From the NCBI GenBank assembly GCA_964017065.1, contig OZ024790.1, positions 5,504,737-5,568,736 on the forward strand: a stretch of DNA of 64,000 bases, read 5' to 3'. Within the stretch, counting starts at the first letter, position 1, and each line of letters begins with the position of its first letter. The notes beneath the pieces were generated by a model that was given only the letters and a program-made list of their open reading frames with translations, did not search any database and had not been told where the DNA came from. The stretch comes from Haliclona indistincta. Its lineage: Eukaryota; Porifera; Demospongiae; Haplosclerida; Chalinidae. Below are positions 22,285 through 33,728 of this stretch, one piece after another. Made by a program: the position numbers and the translations under genes.

Positions 22285-22785
22285 AAACTAACCCCATTGT
22301 GCACAAATAGGGCAACGACGCCCTATTTGTGCACAAAGGGGTGCCCTATGCACAAATATACTGCTACCTTCACTCCCTATGCTCAAATACACTCCCTACA
22401 CATACACTCCCTACAAATTCACTCCCTACGCAAATACACACTCAATGCACTGCTTTCTGCCATGTGCGCAAATTAGTGCACAAATAAGGCGACTACGCCA
22501 AGAATAACCCCTTGTGCACAGATAAGGCGACGACACCAGGACTAACACCTTTCTGCACAAATAGAGCGAAGACGCCAAGGCTAATTCCTTTGTGCATCAA
22601 TAGGGACGACGCCAAGAAAAACCCCTTTGTGCACAATAAGGCGACGAGGTCAAGATTAACCCCTTGGTGCGCACAAATAGGGCGACGAAGCCAAGTATAA
22701 CTCCTTTGTGCAGAAATAGGGCGACGACGCCAAGGCTAACCCCTTCGTGCACACATTTGTGCACAAATATGCGCAATATACGCAA
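22285..22785 (+). repeat. GTGCACAAA minisatellite block 4
   Basis: Same order as 37780-38275: ACTCCCTAC submodule, then 39-bp-type units, then exit TATGCGCAATATACGCAATC. Confidence 0.92.
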
Positions 22786-22970
22786 TCAAATATAATTAAA
22801 AAATTAAAAAAAGAAAGAAATAAAAAAAATAAAAATAAAAAAATGTAAATAGAAGAAAAATTAACACTCATTTACCCTATAAAAAGTTATAAAAAAAAGT
22901 TAGATATAATTATTTATTTTTAAACATTTTTTATTGGATAAATTAGTGTTAATTTTGTAATTGTTTTTTT
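22786..22970. other. AT-rich spacer
   Basis: A/T-rich sequence with ACACTCATTTACCC near 22865. No gene. Confidence 0.75.
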
Positions 22971-23072
22971 TCAGCTTGGAGGAGCTAAATTGGACTCCGG
23001 AAGTGAATTCACGTTAATTAACGCTTCATTAATGCTTATTTGCATTCTTTAGCCCGTTATTGGAAAAGGCTC
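22971..23072 (-). repeat. 102-bp dispersed repeat, copy 2
   Basis: Reverse-oriented copy of 18371-18472 (GGAGGAGCTAAATTGGACTC to GTTATTGGAAAAGGCTC). Confidence 0.85.
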
Positions 23073-23160
23073 AATAAAAATTAATAACACTAAATTAATA
23101 ACCCTATAAAAAATAAAAATTGTTTAAAAAAATGAAAAAAGGTAAAAAAAGTAATAAATA

Positions 23161-23532
23161 TTAGACCACAGCTAAGCGATGTTGAACAATCAGGTTGAGT
23201 AGCTGCGAGTCTATAAATCTCATAATGGAATCCCGCCACTTCCGCGACTTCATAATGGAATCCCACCACATGGCGCAGATTACGGTTCTGTGCGCAGAGT
23301 TCTACTGAATAATTTCACAGCGCTCGCGTGTCCTTGCTCATCGTTCGCGTCGTTTCTATTTGCTATTGCTATGGTCTAAATCAGTTAGACAGCCCATCCA
23401 ATCGGATCGACGCGATGTAGAAGCCCTCGCGCCGTTGCCATAGCGCCCTCACTAATCTCGGACGCTATATAGCAACGGCTCTCGGGCTTCTAAATCGCGT
23501 AGATCCTCAGATGCGCTGACACCGCTGTCTAA
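23161..23532 (-). mobile_element. Crypton-derived short element, copy 2
   Basis: Begins TTAGACCACAGCTAAGCGAT and ends GCTGTCTAA. It contains GGAATCCCGCCACTTCCGCG repeats and, near its right end, the conserved long hairpin (23400-23525). Confidence 0.75.
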
Positions 23533-23924
23533 CTATTATAAAAAATATATCTAACTCTTTTACTATTTAAAAAAAAATTTTTACAGGGTAAATGAGTGTT
23601 AATAATTTTTTCATTTTTTTTCATTTCTTTTAAATATTAAAAAATTTTTTTTATTTTAATATTATTTTTTTATTTTTTTTATTTTAATTTTTTGTTTTTA
23701 ATTGTTTTGATTTTTTTACTATTTGTTTTTATTTTCTTTTCCTTTTTAATTTTCTTTTTTAAATTTTTTTATACTTGTTTTTATTTTTTTTAATTTTTTT
23801 GTTTTTATAGATATATATATTTTTTATTGTTATCTTTTTAATGTTAATTTTTTAATTGTTTATTTTTAATTTTTAATTTTTATTTAATTTTTTTTCTTGT
23901 CCTTTTTCAAATTTTTAAAATGCT
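23533..23924. other. AT-rich spacer
   Basis: T-rich low complexity, beginning with GGGTAAATGAGTGTTAATAA at about 23586. No gene. Confidence 0.75.
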
Positions 23925-25165
23925 TGATTGCGTGTATTGCGCATATTTATATTGCGCATATTTGTGCACAAATGTGTGCACAAAGGGGTTAGCCTTGGCG
24001 TCGTTGCCCTGTTTCTGCACAAAGGTGTTAGCCTTGGCGTCGTCGCCCTATATCTGGACAAAGGGGTTAGCCTTGGCGTCTTCGCTCTATTTGTGCACAA
24101 ATGGGTTAATCTTTGCGTCGTCGCCTTATTAGTGCACAAAGGAATTATTCTTGGCGTCGTCCCTATTGTTGCACAAAGGAGTTAGCCTTGGCATCTTCGC
24201 TCTATTTGTGCACAAAGGCGTTAATCTTGGCGACGTCACCTTATTTGTGCACAAGTGTGTGCACGGGTCAGAAAGCATAGCATAGGGAGTGTATTTGTGC
24301 AGGGAGTGTAATTGTAGGGAGTGTATGTGTAGGAAGTGTATTTGTTTGTGCATAGGGAGTGAAGGAAGCAGTATATTTGTGCATAGGGCGCCTTTTTGTG
24401 CACAAATAGGGCGTCGTCACCCAAATGCACAAAGGGGTTAGCCTTAGCGTCGTCGCCCTATAAATGTACAAATTTTTGCACAAAGGGGTTAGTTATGGCA
24501 TCGTCGCCCTATTTATGCACCAAGGGCTAACCCTTTGCATATTTGTGCGCAAAGGCTAACCCTTTGCGCACATATTTGAGTACAAAGAGGCTAACCTTGG
24601 CGTCGTCCCTCTATTTCTGCACAAAGCGTTTACCCTTGGCGTCGTCGCCCTATTTGTGCACAAAAAGGGGTTAGTCTTCGCGTTGTCGCCCTATTTGTGC
24701 TCAAATGTGTGCACAAAGGGGTTAGCCTTGGCGTCGTCCCCCTATTTGTGCACAAAGCGGTTAGTTATGCCGTCGTTGCCCTATTTGTGAATTAAGGGTT
24801 AGCTAACCCTTTGCGCGCATATTTGTGCACAAAACGTTTACCCATGGCGTCGTCGCCCTATTTGTGCACACAAAATGTTAGTCTTCGCCTTGTCGCCCTA
24901 TTTGTGTACAAATGTGTGCACAAAGGGGTTAGCCTTGGCGTCGTCCCCTATTTGCGCACAAACGGGTTAGTTATGGCAACATCGCCCTATTTGGGCACAA
25001 AGGGCTAACCCTTTGCGTGACGCCAAGACTAACCCCTTTTTGTGCACAAATAGGGCGACGACCCCACAAAGGGGCTAACCCCTTTGTGCCTTGGTTAGCA
25101 CCTTGGCACAAAGGCGCACAAATATGAGCAATATAAATATGCGCAATATACGCAATATAAACATT
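23925..25165. repeat. GTGCACAAA minisatellite block 5
   Basis: Enters with GCGTGTATTGCGCATATTTA, carries the ACTCCCTAC submodule inverted (24270-24380), changes orientation several times and exits at GAGCAATATAAATATGCGCA. Left half matches block 8 (40215-40812) and, reversed, block 10. Confidence 0.92.
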
Positions 25166-25524
25166 CAATTATTGAAAAATATGAAAAAGTAAAAGAAAAA
25201 AAAATAGAAGAAAAAATTAAAAGAAAAAAAATTAATAGAAAAAATAAAAAAAATTAAAACAATTAACAAATTAATAACACATTTATCTTTTAAAAAAGTT
25301 GAAAAAAAATCTAAAAAAAAATTAAAGCTATAAAAAAATTAATAACACTCAATTACCCTTTAAAAATTGTTAAAAACATTTCATTTAAATAAACGTAAAC
25401 AAAAAATGTCTATCAAAACAAAAAAATGAAAACAAATATTAAAAAAATTAAAAAATAAGTAAATAAATAAAAAAAAACAAAAAAAATATTAAAAAAAAAT
25501 TAACGAAAAATCAAAAAAAAAACC
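25166..25524. other. AT-rich spacer
   Basis: A-rich low-complexity sequence with AATAACACTCAATTACCC near 25345. No gene. Confidence 0.75.
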
Positions 25525-26406
25525 GGGGGTTCCAGCGTCGGAAATTCCAGACCCGAACCCGGTTTTTCAGTTTGCCTCCGTTACCCACCACCCACTACGT
25601 CATTTTGCATCATTATAATGATATTCATAATGAACGCTTGATTATTCATGATGTTAATTATATTCACGCAATACCACATACTTAATATTCATGTATCGAT
25701 CGCGGCTATGCGAACGATGGCTAGCTATGGAAGTACAGCAGCAGAAGAAAGCGCTGTTACTGTGGCTGTGGTTTTAAAACTACAGCCCTCAGTGACTACC
25801 ACACACCAGAACACAAAAGAGCCAGCGACTTAGGCGACAAGCCATGACAGCAAACAAGATGCAACGCCTTGTCACCTACTTTCCAAGGCTGCAGCTCTTG
25901 ATTTCTCAGCTCTAGTTGCACAACAGTTGTATCCTTGTGCGCTGCTAGTAGAGCAAGAATAGCTAACTAGCTGAGTGCCAGCTTGTTTTTGTGTATGCAT
26001 GTTTCTGTTTAATTCTTCAGTTTACATGTATATACTTGATATCTTACCATCACATGGATTTCAAAACAATAATTTATACAATTACTTATTCTGTATAATT
26101 ATTACTTACTGAACACTGTTAATACTATGGGACGTATTTACTAGTGTTATCAACATGAGCAATGATTGATCATTACTATGCAATTAAGCTATAGTATATT
26201 CTGCCGCTGAATATTGTCTGAAATAAACTGATTTAATGGACATATGTTAGTAGAAATTATGCACATATCTGGTCAGAAATAGACATAAAACTCCTAAAAA
26301 TGCCTGTACTATTTTTTCAATAAATGGACTTTTTTTCCAAAATGGTCTTTACCCACCCACCCTCTTTTTCGGATTCGGGTCTCGAACTTTTAGTACTGGA
26401 ACCCCC
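25525..26406 (-). mobile_element. GGGGGTTC TIR element, copy 2 (inverted)
   Basis: Begins GGGGGTTCCAGCGTCGGAAA and ends CTTTTAGTACTGGAACCCCC. The interior is the reverse of 18571-19421 (for example CTTTACCCACCCACCCTC). The frame at 25648-25833 is not conserved in the other copy. Confidence 0.82.
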
Positions 26407-26423
26407 TGCAAAAAACTAAAAAA

Positions 26424-26492
26424 AAACATTGTTCCAATGTGGCCTGTAGACAAGCAACACGCTCAGTTACCCTATATAAATTTTTTTTTTAA
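26424..26492. repeat. Conserved satellite-junction motif, copy 1
   Basis: ACATTGTTCCAATGTGGCCT (palindrome ACATTG/CAATGT), then GACAAGCAACACGCTCAGTT and ACCCTATATAAA, directly before a satellite array. The same motif precedes the array at 30532 and, reversed, follows the array ending at 43118. Confidence 0.85.
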
Positions 26493-27501
26493 TTACACTC
26501 ACTCACACTCACCCACACTCACACTCAATTACATTCACACACACTCACTCACACTCACTCACACTCACTCACACTCAATCACACTCACTCACACTCACAA
26601 ACACTCACTCTCACTCACTCACTCTAACACTCACTCACACTCAGTCTATCTCTCACACTCACTCACTCACACTCAATCACTCACACTCACACCGACACTC
26701 ACACTCACACTCACTCACATTGACACTCACTCACATTCACTCACTCACACTCACTCACTCACTCACTCACTAACTTACTCACTTACGCACACTTACTCAC
26801 ACTCACTCGCACTCGCACTCACTCTCGCAATTGCACTAGCACTAACATCCACTCACACTCTCTCACACTCGCTAAAAACTCACTCAAACTGACTCACACT
26901 CACTCACTCACCCTCACTCACTCAAACTCACTCACTCACCCTCACTCACTCACAGTCACTCACACACTCACACTCACTCTCTCACTCACACTCACTCTCT
27001 CACACTCACACTCTCTCACTCACTCACTCACTCACTCACCCTCACTAACTCACTCACACTCACTCACTCACACTCACACTCACACTCACTCACACTCAGA
27101 CTCAGACACACCCACTCACTCACTCACACTCACACTCACTCACACTCACTCACTCACACTCACACTCACTCACTCACTCACTCACTCACACTCACTCACT
27201 CACTCACTCACTCACACTCACTCACTCACTCACACTCACTCACACTCACTCACTCACTCACACTCACTCACACTCACGCTCGCTCTCACTCTCTCACACT
27301 CACCCTCACACTCACACTCTCACACTCACTCACTCACACTCACTCACTCACTCACACTTACTCACTCACTCACACTCACTCATACTCACACTCAGACTCA
27401 CTCACTCACACTTAGACTCAGACTGACACTCACTCACTCACTCACTCACCCTCACACTCACACTCGCACTCACATTCACACTCACTCACACTCACTCACA
27501 C
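26493..27501. repeat. CACTCA satellite array 2, left part
   Basis: Same hexamer satellite as array 1 but with the C-rich strand on +. Interrupted at 27502 by a 385-bp element. Confidence 0.96.
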
Positions 27502-27886
27502 CATAGTTGCCAACTTTAGAAAAATTTTGCCCGGAACACTCATTAATATCGAAACCACACCCACAAAATTAATTGACCACTTCTACAAATTAATTGACCA
27601 CACCCATTAATTTTAATAAACACGCCTATTAATTAGTTTCCTCTGTACTAGTTTGAGGTAGTCTGTGGAACACCGCTTGAAGCAGACCGAGTGACACGAC
27701 TAGCAGAGGCGAGAGCAGAAGAGGAAGCGCTTATGGCAGAGGAAGAAGCGCTTGTTGAGGCCGAGGAATGAGCTGAGTGCTAAAATTCCGGGACAATCCG
27801 GGACAATTGTCTTCCCGGGACACAGCCGGGACAATAGCCATTTTCCCGGGACCGTCCCGGCCAAACCGGGACGGTTGGCAACTATG
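27502..27886 (+). mobile_element. CATAGTTGCCAAC MITE in satellite, copy 1 (385 bp)
   Basis: Ends CATAGTTGCCAAC and GTTGGCAACTATG are inverted repeats. The interior has AATTAATTGACCACACCCA and repeated CCGGGACAAT(T/C) phrases. The other copy (45513-45897) is also 385 bp and has the same orientation relative to the satellite. Confidence 0.88.
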
Positions 27887-28013
27887 CTCACACACTCACA
27901 CTCACTCACACTCACTCACACTCACTCACACTCACTCACACTCACTCACACTCACTCACTCACTCACTCACACTCACTCACACTCACTCACTCACTGACA
28001 CTCACTCACTCAA
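27887..28013. repeat. CACTCA satellite array 2, right part
   Basis: The array resumes after the MITE and ends where the minisatellite begins (CACTCACTCAAAGGGCTAAC). Confidence 0.95.
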
Positions 28014-28170
28014 AGGGCTAACCCTTTGCGTGACGCCAAGACTAACCCCTTTGTGTGCACAAATAGGGCGACGACCCCACAAAGGGGTAACCCCTTTGTG
28101 CCTTGGTTAGCACCTTGGCACAAATGCGCACAAATATGAGCAATATAAATATGCGCAATATATGCAATAT
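28014..28170. repeat. GTGCACAAA minisatellite block 6
   Basis: Short block with GACGCCAAGACTAACCCCTT and exit AATATGAGCAATATAAATAT; the reversed equivalent is block 9. Confidence 0.9.
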
Positions 28171-28173
28171 AAA

Positions 28174-28863
28174 TGTGACCGGATTTAGGAAAATCGGCCA
28201 TGTCGCGCAAAATATCGAACTGAGATATTAGCGTAATAGAACACTCAACTGAATTCTGTGGGAAATCGAGTTATGTGCTCTGGAGGATAGTTCCATCATT
28301 CCTGCATGTTCTCGAGGTAGTCCCGTGTACCAGAACGCTCTAGTTGTTCTGTACGAAGCGTTTGTTTAGGGCTACCATGTTTCTTGCCGCCCGTATACTA
28401 AAGCAATAATTTTGTTGTCACGCGCTCACCATGGCAACGCAAGGCTGACAGCACGAGCGTTTCTCGAGCAATAGCAGGCTTTCCTTTGTGAATTGCACCT
28501 TGTTTGAATGTCTCTAGACTTTGTTGAGACTGGATGGAAAGAGATACAGTGCCAAATCCAACTAAAGCCATTGCTTATCAGTTTCAGTTCGTTGATGGGT
28601 GTGGTCACGTTAAGTTCAAAATTACGTATACGGATTACTAGAGTGAATATACGGACGTTCATTTATGAACTAAAAATTGCTTTTTCTTGATTCAATGCTT
28701 AGCCAAAAGCGCTCGCGTTCAGCGTTATATCTTAGCGACGGAATGCGCGATCGCCACGCTTCCACATTTCCTTTACTCGCCAAAGATAGAGGAATACGCT
28801 GATACCAATAACTTGATTTTAGATATTTGCGCGAAATGGCTGGTTTTCCTATGCATGGTCACA
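28174..28863. mobile_element. TGTGACC TIR element (690 bp)
   Basis: Left end TGTGACCGGATTTAGGAAAA then CGGCCATGTCGCGCAAA; the right end inverted reads TGTGACCATGCATAGGAAAA then CCAGCCATTTCGCGCAAA, giving imperfect ~43-bp TIRs. The tip is shared with the MITE at 30270-30510. Interior frames (28426-28690) have no recognisable domain. Target duplication unclear. Confidence 0.7.
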
Positions 28864-29037
28864 AATATTCAAATATAAAAAAAATTAAAAAAGTAAAAGA
28901 AAAAAAATTAAAAGAAAAATTAAAAAATAAAAATAAATATTTAAATGTAAACAATTAAAAAATTAATAACACATTAACCCTTAAAAAAGTTAAAAAAAAT
29001 TAAAAAAAAATAAAACTAAAAAAAAAATTTTTAAATA
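28864..29037. other. AT-rich spacer
   Basis: A-rich low complexity. No gene. Confidence 0.75.
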
Positions 29038-30035
29038 ACATCAGACTATAGCTTAGTGGTATTAGCCAATCAGATTGTCTAGTTGCTTGGATCTAAATCT
29101 CGTAATGTAATCCCGCCACCCATAATGTAATCCCGCCACTCCGTAATGTAATCCCGCCACATGGTGCTAAAACAATAGATTACGATTATTGCGCAAAGAT
29201 AATACTGAATATGAGTCAATAAAGTTAGCTATGGTAGATCTGGTGAGTCTTTCTTGAATCTGGTTAGTCGTCGGAGCCAGCTTGTTTGCACAGTCGAGCC
29301 ACTGTACTACTAAGCGAGGCGTGACCCAGTGGTTTCCGTGTGTACCAGCAGGTCTCAGTTGGAGAAAGCGTCAAAGCGATGGTTGCAGGTAGAATGCGTT
29401 GTCCACTGGATCGTCAGGGCAAAGAGCGACGAAGCATCTCTCGGGTTGTGTGCTAGAGTAGCGAACAACAACCTTAGGCATAGTTTTGCATCCCTGTAGC
29501 CAATAGGATGGTTCCTGGATGTGTCACGGTCTTCGTGGTAGAGTAGATAAGGTCGCTCACCTGGCTTTTCGACCACCTCAACTTGGGAAGGTGAAGTGTG
29601 CAAAGTGCCCCACTGCGTAGTGCAAAGTGAAGACCATTGTAGAAAACTACAGTGTCCCATAGCATCTTCGGTGTTTCGACCTCCTAGCAAACCTTTAGCC
29701 CATAGCAAGTCTTCGGTTAAAACTTCGACAGCGTTCTTCCTTGCACTGCTCTGGAGCCTATTCATAGTTCTGCCCACGGGTATCCAATAAATATCGCCGT
29801 CAACGAAGACAGAATAAAAAGCGAGTGGTTGCTTTGCTTGTTTAATTTCAACTGGCTTGCGTCGTTTCTGTTCGCTGTTGCTATAGTCTAAACACGTTGG
29901 ACAGTGCATCCAATCGGATCTACATGATTTAGAAGCCCTCGTGCCATTGCCATAGCGTCCTCACTACGCTCGGACGCTATATAGTAACGGCTCTCGGGCT
30001 TCTAAACCGCGTAGTTCCTCGGATGCACTGTTTAA
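29038..30035 (-). mobile_element. Crypton-like element, long copy 1
   Basis: From ACATCAGACTATAGCTTAGT, through three GTAATGTAATCCCGCCAC repeats and a DUF3504-like pseudogene, to a long hairpin (about 29900-30030) ending CACTGTTTAA. Paralogue of 43408-44411 in reverse orientation. The short Crypton-derived elements share both ends. Confidence 0.75.
29290..29909 (-). pseudogene. DUF3504/Crypton-type tyrosine recombinase fragment
   Basis: Minus-strand frames show LTEDLLWAKGLLGG and, in the neighbouring frames, DTVVFYNGLHFALRSG (ALRSG holds the first catalytic Arg of such recombinases), VEVVEKPGERPYLLYHED and TSRNHP. The C-terminal part resembles WYTRKPLGHASLSS. This follows the DUF3504 pattern of Crypton elements and of the ZMYM/KIAA1958 proteins derived from them. 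At least two frameshifts separate these blocks and the catalytic H-x2-R and Tyr region is not readable, so it is dead. Such enzymes cut and rejoin DNA through a tyrosine. Confidence 0.72.
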
Positions 30036-30220
30036 CTATTAAATAAATTAATTTGTTTTCATTTTTTTTGTTATTCCTTTTTTTCCAAATTTTTTTAAAA
30101 AAAGTTAAAAATTAAAAACAAAAAAAATACAAAAAAAAATAAACATTTAATAAAAAACATTAAAAAATAAACAAAAATCAAAAAAGAATTAAAATTAAAA
30201 AAAAACTAAAAAAAAAAAAC
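30036..30220. other. AT-rich spacer
   Basis: A/T-rich low complexity. No gene. Confidence 0.75.
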
Positions 30221-30265
30221 ATTATTCCAATGTGGCCTATAGACAAGCAACACACTCAGTTACCC
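30221..30265. repeat. Conserved satellite-junction motif, copy 2
   Basis: ACATTATTCCAATGTGGCCT, then AGACAAGCAACACACTCAGT and TACCC. It is split from its array by the MITE at 30270-30510. Confidence 0.85.
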
Positions 30266-30269
30266 TATA

Positions 30270-30510
30270 TGTGACCGGATCTGGGAAAATGAACCTTAAG
30301 GGGACCTCTAGTAGATGAAAGTAACGCATGATATTCATGGTAATTTGACTTTTTGGGTCAAAAACCACTTTTGTGTTCAAAAGAACAAGGATAGTACTTA
30401 TCATTTCTGCATCAACATTGATGCTGACGAAATTCAAAGTGCTAAATATTTTGCGTTATTCCCATTTACGACAGATCCCCTTAAGGTTCATTTTCCCAGA
30501 TCCGGTCACA
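30270..30510. mobile_element. TGTGACC MITE (241 bp) with TATA duplication
   Basis: Perfect ~35-bp TIRs beginning TGTGACCGGATCTGGGAAAA. Flanked by TATA at 30266-30269 and 30511-30514. Two paralogous junctions (26477-26490 and ~43130-43140, reversed) lack the element, so they are empty sites. Confidence 0.92.
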
Positions 30511-30531
30511 TATAAAAAATTTGTAAAAAAA

Positions 30532-32946
30532 CTTACACTCACAATCACACTCACACTCACACTCACACCCACACTCACACACACTCACACTCACTCACAC
30601 ACACTCACACTCAATCACACTCACTCACACTCACTCTTACACTCACACTCACTCACTCACCAACTCACACTCACACTCTCTCACTAACTCTCACTCTCAC
30701 ACTCACAATCACACTCACTCACACTCACTTACTCACACTCACTCACTCACACTCACATTCACACTCACTCACACTAACACTCACTCACACTCACGATGAC
30801 ACTGACACTCACACTCACTCACACTGACTCACTCACTCACAACCGCTCACTCACACGCACTCACACTCATTCACACTCACTCACACTCACTCACACTCAC
30901 TTTCACTCACACTCATTCACACTCACTCACTCACTCACACTCACTCACACTCATTCACACTCACTCACACTCACTCAAACTCATTCACACTCACTCACAC
31001 TCACTCACACTCACTCACACTCATTCACACTCACTCACACTCACTCACACTCAATCACTCTCACTCACACTCACTCACACTCACTCTCACACTCACACTC
31101 ACATACGCACTCACACTCACTCATACTCACTCTCACTCTCACATTCACACTCACACTCACTCACACTCAGTTACTCACTCACTCACTCACACTCACACAC
31201 ACTCACTCACACTGACACTCACTCACACTCACACTGACACTCACACTCATTCACACTCACTCACACTCACTCACACTCACTCACACTCACTCACACTCAC
31301 TAACACTCACTCAAACTCACTAACTCACACTCACTCACTCTCACTCACTCACTCTCACTCACACTGAAACTCACAATCACACCCACTCACTCACACTCAC
31401 ACTCACTCACACTCACACCCACTCACACTCAGACTCTCTCAAACTAACTCTCACTCTCACACTCACACTCACTCACACTCACTTACTCACTCACTCACAC
31501 TCACACTCACACTCACACTCACACTCACACTCACTCACACTCACACTCACTCACACTCACACTCACTCACAATCACACTGACACTCACACTCACACTCAC
31601 TCACACTCACTCACACTCATACTCACTCACACTCACTCACTCACACTCACTCTCACTCTCACTCTCTCACACTCACACTCACACTCACTCTCTCAGACTC
31701 ACACACACTCACTCTCTCACAATTACACTCACTCACACTCACACTCACTCACACTCAATCAAACTCACTCGCACTCACTCACACTCACTCGCACTCACTC
31801 ACTCACTGACACTCACTCTCACATTCACTCTCATTCTCACTCACACTCACATTAACACTCACCCTCACACTTACACTCACACTCACACTCACACTCACAC
31901 TCACACACACTCACACTCAATCACACTCTCTCACACTCACTCTCACTCTCACACTCACACTCACTCACACTCACTCACTCATTCACACTCACACTGACAC
32001 TCACACTCACACTCACTCACTCACACTCACACTAACTCACTGACTCACACCCACTCACTTACACTCACCCACTCACACACTCACTCACACTCATTCACAC
32101 TCATCCACACTCACACTCACTCACTCAATCACACTAACTCACTCACTCACACTCATTCTCACACTCACACTCACATACCCTCTCACACTAACACTCACTC
32201 TCACTCACTCTCACACTGACATTCACACTCACTCACACTGACTTACTCACACTCACTCGCTCACACTCACACTCACACTCGCACTCACTCACACTCACAC
32301 TGACTCACACTCACACTCACACTCACACTCACTCACGCTCACACTCACTCACTCACTCACTCACTCACACCCACTCACTCACACTCACCCACTCACTCAC
32401 TCACACTCACACTCATTCACACTAACTCACACTCACTCACACTCACTAACACTCACTCACACTCACTCACTCACATTCACTCACTCTCACTCACTCACTC
32501 ACACTCAATTACTCACACTCACTCACTCACACTCACACTCACACTCAAATCACACTCACTCACTCACACTCACACTCACTCACACTCGCACTCGTACTCG
32601 CACCGACTCACTCACACTCCCTCACACTCTCACACTCACTCACACTCGCTCAAACTCACTCAAACTGAATCACACTCACTCACTCACTCACACTCACTCA
32701 CTCACACTCACACTCACTCTCTCACACTCACATACACACTCTCACACTGACACTCACTCACTCACACTCTCTCACATTCACTCACTCTCTCACACTCACT
32801 CACTCACTCACACTCACTCTCGCTCTCACTCTCTCACACTCACACTCACCCTCTCAGACTCACACACACTCACACTCACACTCTCACTCTCACTCACACT
32901 CTCACTCTCACTCAACAAACTCACTCACACTTTCACTCTCACTCTG
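30532..32946. repeat. CACTCA satellite array 3
   Basis: 2.4 kb of hexamer satellite, C-rich strand on +. It ends with a transition CTCTGTCGCTCAATAAAATT into the ~180-bp repeats. Confidence 0.97.
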
Positions 32947-33330
32947 TCGCTCAATAAAATTTTACGCCAGTGTGAATTCTGCATTGCAAATTGTATTGGA
33001 ATGAATATCAATTAGAAGCACTGTACTTTCCATGTAGAACTGTGGGCCCCTCAACATCTCTACAAAGTAGTTTAGACTATAGATTATGCATAGTATAGTG
33101 GAAGAAATCTGCTTTTGGAAGTGTTGAGTCGCTCAACAAAATTCTACGCCAGTGTGAATACTGCATTGCAAATTGCATTGGAAAGAATATCAATTAAAAG
33201 CACTGTACTTTCCATGTAGAACCATGGGCCGCTCAACATCTCAACAAAGTAGTTTAGACTATAGATTATGCATAGTAGAGTGGAACAAATCTGCTATTGG
33301 AAGTCCCCCAACAAAACTCTACGCCAGTGT
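32947..33330 (+). repeat. ~180-bp tandem repeat, cluster 1
   Basis: Two units and a partial one of GTCGCTCAACAAAATTCTAC, TGAATATCAATTAGAAGCAC, GTAGTTTAGACTATAGATTA and GTGGAA(C/G)AAATCTGC. Further copies are at 34560-34690 and 34950-35435. Frames here are not conserved. Confidence 0.88.
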
Positions 33331-33332
33331 GA

Positions 33333-33728
33333 ACAAGAAATTAAAAAGATTTCTATTGAAATCAAAATTATGTAGTGATGAAGAAATCTTCCACTGGTTC
33401 ACAATGTAAACCAACAAGGAACAAGCATAGAATGGTAACACGATTGACTTGCTAACAGACCGTAGATCCCTACATCAGTGGCTGCTGTGGCCAGACTATA
33501 GCTAGTTAAGCTATTTACTGTTGACTGACACTTTGAACAGAATTCAGCTTGTGACAAAATATTGATCTTATGTACAGCCACTGATTTAGGGATCTATGGT
33601 CTGTTAGCAAGTCAATCGTGTTACCATTCTATGCTTGTTCCTTGTTGGTTTACATTGTGAACCAGTGGTAGATTTCTTCATCACTACATCCTTTTGATTT
33701 CGATAGAAATCTTTTTAATTTCTTGTTT
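33333..33728. repeat. Large palindrome, ~155-bp arms
   Basis: Arm 33333-33485 (ACAAGAAATTAAAAAGATTT to ATCAGTGGCTG) is mirrored at about 33573-33728 with few mismatches and a spacer of roughly 90 bp. On the minus strand an open frame passes through the right arm (KKLKRFLSKSKGCSDEE...), repeated on + in the left arm. Confidence 0.9.

Noticed and set aside
23925..25165. CRISPR-like array (39-bp regularly spaced repeats)
   Set aside because: There are no unique spacers; the entire unit repeats, orientation flips, no cas genes occur, and the DNA is eukaryotic.
26424..26460. Helitron 3' end (hairpin before the satellite junction)
   Set aside because: The hairpin is not followed by CTRR plus T, no Rep/helicase sequence is present, and no matching TC start was found.
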